Source: Alitta virens (taxonomy: Eukaryota > Annelida > Polychaeta > Phyllodocida > Nereididae). Taken from it: a stretch of DNA of 64,000 nt. The DNA is taken from NCBI GenBank assembly GCA_932294295.1, contig OW028586.1, positions 8,399,701 through 8,463,700 of the forward strand. Reading direction: 5' to 3'. The translations under genes were made by a program, and so were the position numbers. Under the pieces are notes generated by a model. It had not been told where the DNA came from. It was given only the letters and a program-made list of their open reading frames with translations, and ran no database searches. Position 1 is the first letter of the stretch. Every line of letters begins with the position of its first letter. Positions 24,216 through 34,510 of this stretch are shown piece after piece.

Positions 24216-25012
24216 ATTTGATGAAGAGTTTTCCTGAGGTGTTTGCATCCAGTCCTGGAATTATCAAGGAATACCAAGCTGACATTAAAGCTAAACCTCA
24301 TGCCATGCCGTTGTTCCACTGCCCGAGGCCAATGCCCTATGCTCTAAAGGGGAAAGTTTCAGAGGAATTAGCCAAGTTGGAGAAGCAAGGAGTACTAACA
24401 AAGATTACCCGCAGTGATTGGGCGGCTCCAATAGTGGTTGTTCCTAAAGCCGATGGTTCAATTAGAATCTGTGGGGACTATAAGGTGACTGTAAACCGTG
24501 TCGTGGAAACTGAAGTTTATCCGCTCCCCACAGCCGAGGACATTTTTGCTACCTTAGCTGGAGGCCAAGTCTTCACAAAGTTAGACCTGTCAAGTGCATA
24601 TCAGCAGTTGGAACTGTCAGACAATTCAAAACAGTATCTGGTCATTAATACTCACCAGGGACTGTATCGATACAATCGGCTCAGTTTTGGTGTGTCAGTG
24701 GCTCCCAACATGTTTCAGAAGGTTATGGATGAAGTGCTAGCTGGTATAGATGGGGTCACATGCTATCTGGATGACATATTGATAGCCACCAAACGTCAGG
24801 ATCATGTGGAGCATGTCAGGCGGGTGCTCGATCGCCTCCAGAAATTTGGGATTCACTTAGAATCTTCAAAATGTACCTTCATGGCTCCAAGTGTAACATA
24901 TTTGGGACATCTGATTGATGCCACTGGTATCCGCCCCACGAATGAAAAGGTGAAGGCCATTCTGGACATGCCGGCTCCTAAAACGGTGCATGAATTCAGG
25001 GTGTTGCTTTGA
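24146..25012 (+). pseudogene. Ty3/gypsy pol: reverse transcriptase part
   Basis: A 288-codon open frame. The first ~20 residues are out-of-frame protease linker. From about residue 21 it is reverse transcriptase, with WAAPIVVVPKADGSIRICGDY, LPTAEDIFATLAGG, KLDLSSAYQQLEL, the catalytic YLDD box at residues ~207-210, and TYLGHLI. It ends in a TGA at 25010-25012 exactly where related elements read Gly before VNYYAKFIPN, so a single nonsense change separates it from RNase H. Codon use is more GC-rich than the surrounding host DNA. Confidence 0.9.
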
Positions 25013-26791
25013 GTGGTCAATTACTATGCAAAATTCATACCAAATGTAGCCACCCTGCTGGCACCATGGTATAAGCTATTGCAAAAAGATTGCAATTTCG
25101 AGTGGTCGGCTGAGTGTGACAAAATTCTGGAAAACATTAAGCATTTCTTGACCAGTGATAGCTTACTAGTGCACTATGATCCGGGAAAAGCTCTGGTCCT
25201 TGCATGTGACGCTAGCCCCGTAGGAGTAGCCTGTGTGTTGTCGCATGTCGTAAATGGACAAGAGAGGCCTATAGCCTTTGCCTCGAGAAGTCTTTCATCA
25301 GCCGAACGCAACTATTGCCAACTTGAACGAGAAGGCTTAGCGATCATATACTCCTTGGCCAAATTCCACAAGTACGTCTATGGACGCAAATTTACATTGA
25401 TAACTGATAACAAGCCTATTGTACGCATCTTGGGACCAAAGGCTGGAGTACCACTGTTAGCCGCTGCTAGATTACAATGCTGGTCACTTATATTGATGGC
25501 GCACAACTATGAGTTAGAATACCGCAAAGCAGCCCAACATGGAAATTGTGATACTTTGAGTAGGTTCCCCAGTGTGAACAATGGTGTAGCCTCAGAGCTA
25601 AGTGTACATTGTGTAACGGTAGTGGATTCTCTTCCTGTCACAGCTAGTCAGATAGCGGAGGAGACCAGAAAAGATACGTTATCTAAAGTAGTTCAAATGG
25701 CTATGTCCGGTTGGCCGGAGCAATGCTCGGATCCAGAAATCCAACTGTACTTCAATAGAAGAAGTGAAATTTCTTATGAGCAAGGTTGCCTGCTATGGGG
25801 AATGCGTGTCATTGTGCCTCCTAAATTCCGGAGTCAATTATTGCTTGAACTGCACCTGGATCATCCAGGTATGGTCCATATGAAGAGCCGAGCCAGATCC
25901 TATCTATGGTTCCCAAACTTAGATGCAGCAATTGAAAGTCTCGTGTCAAGCTGTGGTGTTTGTCAAAGTGTACAGAGGGATTTGCCCCCACCTCCACTTA
26001 TTCCGTGGTCATTTCCACAGAGGCCTTGGCAAAGGCTTCACATAGATTTTGGAGACTTCAAAGGAAAGAACTTACTCATAGTGGCAGACGCTCACTCAAA
26101 GTGGATTGATGCTGTTGAAATGTCGAGCATTACATCATATCAAACAATCAAGGAATTACGAAGGTTGTTTGCAGTGTTTGGATTACCAGAAACTGTTGTG
26201 TCGGACAACGGACCCCAGTTAGTTAGTAGTGAGTTTGAAAATTTCTTACAGAAGAATGGAATTAAGCATATTACCAGCGCCCCCTACCACCCTGCAAGTA
26301 ATGGGGCAGCTGAAAGGACTGTACAGAGTGTGAAGAATGCACTCAGAAAACATGTGCTTGATGGTATGTTTGGCTCAAATCGTGATTTCAGCCAAGCCCT
26401 TCAGAGTTTTCTGTTTACATACAGAACAACGCCTCATGTCACCACAGGTCGTTGCCCAGCAGAATTATTAATTGGACGCCTACCTCGCACAAGGTTTACT
26501 TTGCTCAAGCCAGATTTAGCTTCCGTGGTGACAGGAAAACAGGAAGTTCAAAAGCATGATTTTGACAAGCGTAGTAAAGTGCCTTCAGATTTTGCTGTGA
26601 GTGAGGTGGTGCGTGTAAAGAATATGTTACCTGGATTACAGAATTATATTCAAGGTGTGATTGTCAACCTCACTGGTCCGTATCGTTACTCGGTGAAGAT
26701 CAGTGGAAGAGTTCGCACTGTACATCAAGAGCAATTACGCAAAACAGGGGAGTTGATTCAAGTTGTGCCCGATAGTGTTCCAAATGGCTAA
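25013..26791 (+). pseudogene. Ty3/gypsy pol: RNase H and integrase part
   Basis: This continues in frame after the TGA for 592 codons. RNase H: LACDASPVGVA (Asp ~66), SSAERNYCQLEREGLAI, ITDNKPI. Integrase: an H-H-C-C zinc-binding region (HLDHPGMVH ... CGVCQ), then the catalytic triad Asp ~345 (LHIDFGDF), Asp ~398 (VVSDNGPQ) and Glu ~434 (NGAAERTVQS), with the D-35-E spacing intact. The frame ends in a TAA at 26789-26791 that interrupts the C-terminal tail rather than a conserved domain. This long open stretch suggests a fairly young insertion. Confidence 0.9.
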
Positions 26792-27019
26792 TTGCCTGTG
26801 CCTGACCCTAGTCCTGCACTGAGTGGAACGGCACAACCAACAACATCTGTTGACCCGCGGCTTGCAACTACACCCCAGTCCCCAGTTGCCAAGTCGCCTC
26901 CTCAGATTGTTAGTCCCGCTGTGTTGTCACGCCCGCAGCCGCAACCAGCACCAGCAACGCCAAGACGCAATCCAGTTCGTCATCGCGAACCTAGGAAGAG
27001 ACTGATTGAAGAAATATAA
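26792..27019 (+). pseudogene. Ty3/gypsy pol C-terminal Pro-rich tail
   Basis: In frame after the TAA: a Pro/Ala/Gln-rich segment ending RRNPVRHREPRKRLIEEI and TAA. Such basic tails (often with an RPPxRY motif) close many Ty3/gypsy polyproteins. Confidence 0.7.
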
Positions 27020-27420
27020 ATGAACTCTTTTGAAAACTAAGATTTGTGATTTTCTGAACATTTCTTAATTGAGATTTACCTATGGACATTTTCTTGCATT
27101 ATATATATTGTCAAATTAAAAAAGTTCTGGTATTCAGTATGCAGTATATTTGCCTAAGATCGGCTAGGTTGCTAAGTTGCGAGTTATTGTGTTACTGTTA
27201 TGGGTTAGCCTAACGTGGATCTATGTTTATGCTATTGGATTGTGTAATTGTAATTCATCAGCAGAGCTTCTTTATTAGTCTGGGAGAGTGTGATAAATCA
27301 GTATTAATCTTGGCTGCCAGGAGCGCCACCGTATGTATGTGGATCACCACGCCATCTGGTGTAAATGCAATAAATAAGTTCCATCATGGCAAGAAATGTG
27401 TTGGGTGCTTCTTGGCAATA
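27020..27420 (+). mobile_element. Possible remnant of the 3' LTR of the gypsy element
   Basis: After the pol stop there is about 260 bp of AT-rich sequence, then a purine stretch (GGGAGAG) followed by TGTGATAAATCAG at about 27287, which fits a polypurine tract and an LTR start, with an AATAAA near 27370. I found no matching 5' LTR in the window, so the boundary is uncertain. Confidence 0.3.
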
Positions 27421-27429
27421 CATAACAAT

Positions 27430-28757
27430 GTCCATGGACCATATTGAGTATCCATCAGTCAGAAATCAGGGACTTCCAGTGTGGAATTGAGTGAATGATT
27501 TTTCCCCCTATAACGTTGTTGGGGGTATTAATCAAAGGCACATTGTGGGAAGTTATGCCAACCTGTGAGTCGTGACTCAGTAGCGTTTCCCCTTGTTCCG
27601 ATCGTTGTTGTTGGACCACTTGCCTAAAAAAGGCTTGCTGGATTTCGTCATTTTCCCTTTCGAATACGGGTTGTACGAGCGGTTGTTGAACTTGCGTGGT
27701 GGCTATTTGAAGTCATTACTGTATTGTTTCTTGAAGGGCCGATTTTTGTTGCTGTTGCTTTTGCTCCTGCCGAAACCCCCAAGTTTGTGAACTTTGCTCG
27801 GTTCGTCGCAGCGTTTAGGGCCACCTCCTTGCGTGTTTGGTTCACATAGTTGAAGGCTGCCACCAGTAGACGAAGGGAGTCATTCAAACTATGCAAGTGC
27901 TGCTCCATCGGTTTAGCCTTGTCGCAGCCAATGTCATTAATCATGGCCACAATGGGCACAAGAGCACGAGAGATTAAGCCATTAGAGCGACTCAATTGCA
28001 AGTCCACCAATTTGCCTCCTGACATAGCTTTCGTTATGTCGTCATTGGTCACGGGCACCTTAAGGTTGGGCACATTCGCAGGTAGTTTCAGGTTGCTTAC
28101 CGCTGCCTTGACATTGGCTTCGTTCAGTTTTCGACGTAAACTGGAGTTAAATACTGTGGCAAATTGTTCAGCAAGTGGCTCACCCTTCTCTTCGTCAACG
28201 CAGAAGAACCCAGCTAAATCAGATAGGGCTTTGACGAGGTGTTATCTCTACGATCCAGTGGATCATCCTGCTCCCCCGCGACAGAGGCCTCACTGTTGGA
28301 ATCAGACATAGCGTGGTCGTTGGATGGTCTACCCTGTTTATCCATGCTATTTATTTTGGCAATAATAGTGCCCATGACACCATAGAGTTCATCAAACCGA
28401 TCGTCAGACGATTTTGAAGTGTGGGATGAACTTGCCTGGCTTGTGCACGGTTTTGGATCTTCGCGTGAGGTCGAATCAGTTGACCCCATAGCGGTGTTTA
28501 CACGTGTTCATCATTGTTTACGTTCGCGTCGATCTCTGTCAACGCCGTGTCAGAGCGATCACTGCCATGTTCTCGGTCTCGATGATGACGTTGTGCGGCC
28601 TGTGGCCGTTGGAATCATCTAAACATCTGCTAGGATCCCGTGAGAGCCTAGAATCGTGATCCTCCGTGAAGGGGCGATGTTTTGCCATCTCCCCCGTGAG
28701 TAGAGATCGGCTTGCACGTGTCTCGGCCCATGAGCTGAAACCACCGTTTTCCGCCAT
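27430..28757 (-). pseudogene. Decayed retroelement ORF, probably DIRS-type (tyrosine-recombinase retrotransposon) gag-like protein
   Basis: ATG at 28757 (MAENGGFSSWAET). The reading passes through three frames: 28757-28539, 28489-28214, then 28073 downward. The middle part is polar and acidic. The third part has KLVDLQLSRSNGLISRALVP, NDSLRLLVAAFNYVNQTRKE and a basic, Thr-rich end. Further downstream, in another frame (about 27540-27430), GGKIIHSIPHWKSLISD, a stop, and WILNMVHGH resemble the segment preceding the reverse transcriptase in DIRS-like elements. No reverse transcriptase or tyrosine recombinase is left. The assignment rests on remembered motif patterns. Confidence 0.45.
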
Positions 28758-29321
28758 GACAATCCCTGAATTATCGTCACCTATGTTCTAGAGGGACTTA
28801 TGAACAATTTCCTGTGGTCTTGGTATAGTTGAAATCATTGAAATTGAAGAATTGTAGGTATAAAGACGGCGAAGTCAGCGAGTGTCAGCACTGCGTGGCT
28901 AGCACGAAACAACTGAATTCTGGGATAGCGCGACGTCATCTCATGGGATACCGGAAGTGACACAATTAACTTGGCGAAGTAAAATTGTTGTTATTTCCGT
29001 GAACTATCTGCCGGCTTGTTTTACCTATTCAAGGATAGATCCATTGCAACGGTGAATGACGCCATCATAACTGGGAGTACATACTTAGCAACTGTGCACT
29101 TTGGTTGCTACAGATGGCCCTGGTAGCCGCTACGGCAGTGGCATATGACTCCTGGATGCCTCTAGGGCACCAATGGTAGAGCTATAGAATCTTACCAGGA
29201 CCAACTCTATGGAAAAGACGTGAAGCCAATGGATACTCCTCCTAGACTCCTGGTAACCTCAAAATCTCTACTGTAGCTGTATCAGGAGTGCCTATTGCCC
29301 ATGTAAGAACACGCTCCTTAT
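28758..29321. other. Non-coding flank between retroelement remnant and DNA transposon
   Basis: No gene is seen. It may include the 5' end of the retroelement on the left. The right edge is the target duplication CTCCTTAT (29314-29321). Confidence 0.35.
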
Positions 29322-32300
29322 TAGGGTGTGTCAATTTTAGGGGTCAAAATTAAATTTGCAAATTTCCTTCAATGAGGGGTGCTAAAAATATGTCACTGAG
29401 TATAAGAAGCTTAGAACATCTTAATTTTTTTATATTTAGTTGGGTTTAGCTTGGTAAATGTTCACCTTTGTGTTTACGAAAATCATGTTGTCAACTGACG
29501 ATTTACATGCATTGCAATACTATACTAGCTGACACAGAATTTTCTCAAAAATGTAATTTTATTTCAAAAAGTGTGCAAAATATCCCAAAATAAGGTGAAA
29601 GATCCCTTGTGAGTCTCTTATTGAAGGAGTTTCATCAGGTCTTGCTTTGACTCATTTCTGTTTGTGAGTCGGCGACTTGCCTCTTGGGCACGGATGAAGC
29701 CATCTCATTTCCCTTGTGAAAATTCCTTTCCAGCTGCTTCTGTGACTTGCTTGACACATCTCTCTATACCTTGAGCATGGCATGGCCATGCAGGTACCTT
29801 TATAGGTGAAGTTGTAAACTTCTTCACTTCAGCAGTAGTCAGGCCACAAGTCAGTGGAGGCTCATACACATAATTTTCCCAGTTTATGAGCTCAACCAGT
29901 GACCTGGCTTCTTGATTGATGCAAGGAGTCCTCCTGTAATAAGACAATTATTTATCACATATGATGTGAAAATATTGACAGAATTAACATGCTGATTAAT
30001 ATTGGACATAATCAAAATGAGCCTACCTGACCCTGACAAAGCTGTCGCCCAGCTGGGTGTTGTCATCGCCCTCTCCTCTCAATGCAATCTCTACACCTTG
30101 TTGCCTCTCTTTATCGTCGTCAGAGCAGACGAGTGTCTGGATTATGGCCTCACTGAAGGCGTACCAAGCTGATCGTTGAATTACAGGCATCACAATCTGT
30201 ACAACTGTCTCTTGCTGGTATCTCAGCTGCTGCAGTTGATACAAGATGTGACGAGGTCCCTCAATCCAGCAGTGCTCGACCTTGATGTTAAACCAGCATG
30301 GATAATATACACCTCCACTATCATTCTGAGGTTCTTGAAGTGTTTTCCCTTGAGTCCATGCTCTGAAACCCATACGCGGCATAGTCTGTTTGCTGTTGTG
30401 AGCCACCTTGCATGATTGACAGGGCCGATTTCAAGAAGAGCCAAGTTCTTTGGTAGATGACCAGTCCTAATTGCCTGGATAATCTTGTATCCATAAGCTT
30501 GATCAGTGGAGAGATCATGTAAAACATCATCAGGCAGGTGGATAACAGGTTCTCCATGTTTATCTTGGCAAATTAATAATTAATTGGCAACTCGGTAGCA
30601 CAGTCCAGCATATTTCCAATGACCCCAGACCATTTGTTGTTGGAAATGGTTTTCCCATCTAGAGCTATGATCAGGTGTCTTAGGGGCAATTCATTTGTAT
30701 GAAGGGCACAAACCAACCAGCTTAGCTTTCGGCCAAGCTTTTCCTCTACCCAGTATTCACAGCTGTGGAGTCACTACCAATTGCCATAAGAGTCTTGTCA
30801 ATGTCCCTCTCTCTCATGAATTCTGTGAGGTTGTCTGCAATGATTTCTGCATACTTCCTGTTCTTGGTAGCTTGCTCAGGACTCAGGAGTGAAGTGAAAA
30901 AGGTACCTCCCACCAGGCTCACTGCAAACAGCGTAATGCTCCTCCTTGATCAAACCTGGGAACTGGCGATCTGATTCTTCTGCTTTTAACATCACTTTGG
31001 TCATGTCCTGTCGACCATCAAAAAACATGCAGTCTATATTCTCTTCCCGACAGAGCTCCTCAAATTTTTCATTCATTGTCCTCATAACCTTCTCCTGTGC
31101 CCTCTTGACCTTGTTGTGATCCACCACAAGTATCTTGTTATAAACCCTGCATCCATCAATGCAGCAGTAGCAATGGCAGCTGTTGGTTGAAGCCCTACAC
31201 CATACCTTATACTTTGCAGTGCTACATTAGGTATTTCTAGAGTATTGTACTCTTGTTTTTTGTTGGTGGACTCATTGGTGGAGCAGCTTGGCATCTCAAA
31301 CATGGGCTCATCCAGAACCACATCATCCTCGTCTGTTGAAAACTCTCCTAAATCCACTGATGCTGTTGCGCCTAGTTGTTCTGGTACCTCTGCTCCTCTA
31401 CTCTCTCACTTCTGTCTCTCTTGGTGTCGGACCTGCCTGTTGTGTTCAGGGAGATCAGGAAGACCCATCTGATGAGGTCCAATGGAACCTGTGTTGTCTC
31501 TCTGTCCTTTAATGAAAGCAAGATCTTTTACTGGTATCTTCTTTTCCTTTGGACACATGCAACTGGTGTGGGCTTCTTTTGTGCAATCAGAGGGACAGCC
31601 ATAGTTAGCACACATAACGATCTCACATTTGCAGTTTAAAATGAAATTTTCCTTGACTTCAATATTTCCTCTTCCAAGAGATATGTCTTTGGCAGTTTCC
31701 CAACTCTGTTGAATTTTGTTCAAGATAGTAATTCTGGAATTTATGACAGGAGGTTTGAACAAATCATTTGCTCTACTCCAATTCTCAATAACAGCTGGAT
31801 AAATATCCTTTGCCAGACTAGCTGCAGGGTAGTTCCTGGAATCAATTTCACTCAGTTCTCTCAAAAGAAGACCATATCTCAACACATCACGCAGGGTAGG
31901 GAGTTTAGATGTACCCAAAAAGTTGCCAAGATGGGTAAAAGTTGAGTATCGAGTTCGCTTCTTTGGTCCCATCATCAAAATGTAGTACCCTCTCTTTCTT
32001 ATATGCTCAATAGTTATTATATTTTTACAATAAAAAAACCAATTCACTGTATAGTTTTTACATTTATTTACTATTAGATTATTTATTTCATAATATCACT
32101 ATAATGTGTAAAAAAGATCTGGCTCTTTTAAGGATAGAATAGACATTTTCAACAATAATTTTTGGCCTGTACAGTAAAAAAAATTGTAAAATAATGATAT
32201 GAATTAAATTTTACTGATTAAATAACAATGTGGGTTGTCTTAAATGGTTAAATTGTAAGTTTAATGAAAACTGTCATTTAAACATCATTTGGGTGCATTT

Positions 32301-32489
32301 TTTAAATAAGTTACGAAAGATGCACGTTTATGAGCACTGTTGCTTTCAGGTGAGTATTTACCAAGCAAAGCCTACTAGGATTGAGGAAACAAAAGTAGTT
32401 TATGAGTTTTCTAATCAAAAGGCATGTTTTTAACACCCCTCATTTTAATTTTTTGGAATTTAAGAAAATTGACACACCCTACTCCTTAT
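29314..32489 (-). mobile_element. Complete 3,160-bp DNA transposon with 8-bp target duplications
   Basis: The element spans 29322-32481. Both ends are the perfect 17-bp inverted repeat TAGGGTGTGTCAATTTT, and imperfect symmetry continues inside (TGAGGGGTGCTAAAAA near 29374, matched by TTTTTAACACCCCTCA near 32430). CTCCTTAT flanks it at 29314-29321 and 32482-32489. The 8-bp duplication and TAGGG start are compatible with hAT, but also with other 8-bp superfamilies. One broken minus-strand gene fills most of the element. Confidence 0.9.
29618..31975 (-). pseudogene. Putative transposase of the 8-bp-TSD transposon, broken by frameshifts and stops
   Basis: Reading leftwards from ATG 31975: residues 1-~180 contain LPTLRDVLRYGLLLRELSE and a Cys-rich segment (CKCEIVMCANYGCPSDC ... 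CMCPKE) that could bind zinc. Then DEPMFEMPSCSTN, LMDAGF, a frameshift, VVDHNKVKRAQEKVM, CMFFDGRQDMTKVM, IKEEHYAVCSEPGGRYLFHF, a shift, MAIGSDSTAVNTG, VCALHTNELPLRHLI, YGYKIIQAIRTGHLP, HARWLTTANRLCRVW, a shift, and WPCHAQGIERCVKQVTEAA. Between about 30028 and 29949 a GT..AG intron restores the frame. An in-frame TGA (29705-29707) precedes the last 28 codons. I recall this architecture from many unannotated invertebrate proteins. No characterised function is known to me. Repeated Asp residues could form a nuclease core, but that is inference. Confidence 0.65.
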
Positions 32490-32901
32490 AGATCTAGAAT
32501 GACAACCGCCATTGCCGTAGTTGCACCGGCACTCCACTGCAGGTAAACGGTACATCGACCATTGTAGCTGTAGGATAAACTTGAGTGTATCCATCGTAGC
32601 CGGCAGTTTGCTGGCTATGTACCTTGGCTATATCCCCAGTTGTCCCCTGTTGCCCTCAATTAGCCATAATGCAATAATCACAGTCAAGGCTTTCATACTT
32701 CAAGGGATTATGTCATAATGGTCACAGTATGAGCTCCATACCTTTGATTTCATCCCGGTAATCCATAGTTATACCGGCTATGTAAGAACTTGTTTTAAAC
32801 AAAGCAACATAAACTGTATGTATTTTTATTATTTTGTAAAACATAGCAGAGATTAACAGCATCTCAGTGGAGCGTGACACATTTTTGTGTGGGATGACAG
32901 A
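32490..32901. other. Non-coding interval
   Basis: Sequence between the transposon and the left direct repeat of the minisatellite field. No feature is recognised. Confidence 0.35.
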
Positions 32902-33131
32902 ATCATTCAACCGTTAAAAATAGGTCTTATGACCACAGCAGCAGCATCTTTGATTTCTTCAAATCTCGAAACAGAGTTTCTTTAAGCCACTTTCTACTGG
33001 TATTTGTGAGATTTCCTGCCCTTTACACTTTGTAAAGCTTCGCGACTGGTTTGGTTACTTTTTCTATCTTTTTTTTATTTTCAATATGTCCCTTTCCTGC
33101 TCCGTTTAAGACCACTCATTTGTTTATGCAC

Positions 33132-33883
33132 GCCTATTGGATCCACAGTTGCTTCAATTTGCGGTAAAAATACAACGTACACAATCGCCGTTTTCACAGC
33201 CTACAAATATCCTAGTGCAATGGTCAACCTATCAAAAGAAGCGTAATTTTCTCAGCCACATTTTGTATACATCTGTTTTATTATTCTTATCCGTTCTTAA
33301 GATACAGTTGAAAATGTAAACACAAGTCAAATCGTAACTCATTTCTTATATTTCTGACATATTTGTCACACTTTACCAATCGGTTTGCTGTTTTACCATG
33401 TTTCTACCCATACTTAGATGCTGATCATGTTTGACATGCTGCTATAATCATCCATCTTCAAGAGCGAACATTCATCTGTCTCTGTGAGGGTCAGTGCAAA
33501 TTGCCTCACAACAAGTCTGCCTCTTCAATGCAGTTACATATGTTTATCTACCACGGGTTACATCCATCTGTCTAAGTGCAAACTGCCTCACAATAAGCCT
33601 GTTACTTCAATTGCTATCCACATATTTACATCTTATTTGTGCCTATTGCATCCACAGTTGCTTCAATTTGCGGCAAAAATACAACGTAAACAATCGCCGT
33701 TTTCACAGCCTACAAATATCCTAGTCCAATGGTCAACCTATCAAAAGAAGCGTAATTTTCTCAGCCACATTTTTTGTAACATCTGTTATACACTATTCTT
33801 ATCCGTTCTTAAGATACAGTTGAAAATGTAAACGCAAGTCAAATCGTAACTCATTTCTTATAGTTCTGACATATTTGTCACAC
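33132..33883. repeat. ~240-bp direct duplication inside the field
   Basis: 33132-33372 and 33641-33883 are near identical (GCCTATTG-ATCCACAGTTGC to CTGACATATTTGTCACA), spaced 509 bp apart. The interval holds the first minisatellite copies. Confidence 0.8.
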
Positions 33884-34156
33884 ATGAAGTGAAAATCATA
33901 GGTAGAAATAATGTAAAATACAGCAAACAGATTGGCAAGGAGTTGAACTAATATTTCCAACAACAACAAAAATACCTTGATTTTCGCTTCATGTTCTGTC
34001 TCATTCTCTATTATGAATTATGCAATATAATTACTCATTCACTGATTATACTGATTCATTTATACTCTAATTCAATACAATTGCCACATTTAGATTACTA
34101 TTACAAAACTTTCCCACTTTATTCCTGCCTCTATTTTCATTCTCAACCCACATTTT

Positions 34157-34510
34157 TGTTGCTCAATCGCAACCTCTGTGCATTATTATTCTCGTTGCTT
34201 CTTTGACAATCATTATCCATTGCTGCATTACAAATGCCTCCATACATTGGTGCATCGCAATCTTCTTTCATAGCTGCATCGCAAATGGTTTCATAAGGGG
34301 TCTACATGGGACTCAAGAATAGGAAGCAATGTCACTTGTCGATTTTACAACAAAAATATACTGTCACTATTTAACAATATATTCAACTTACGTCCGTCAC
34401 TATTTAAGAGCTTGAGTTTCGACTTGTCACTTATTGCTGCATCGCAATTGCTCGCACGCTTTTCCGCTTCGCTGCATCGCAACTTTAATTTGTTGCTGTA
34501 TCGCAATTTG
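34157..34510. repeat. Interspersed GCTGCATCGCAA motif
   Basis: GCTGCATCGCAA and close variants (TGCTCAATCGCAA, GGTGCATCGCAA, GCTGTATCGCAA) occur about seven times with irregular spacing. This is simple low-copy repetition and does not code. Confidence 0.5.
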
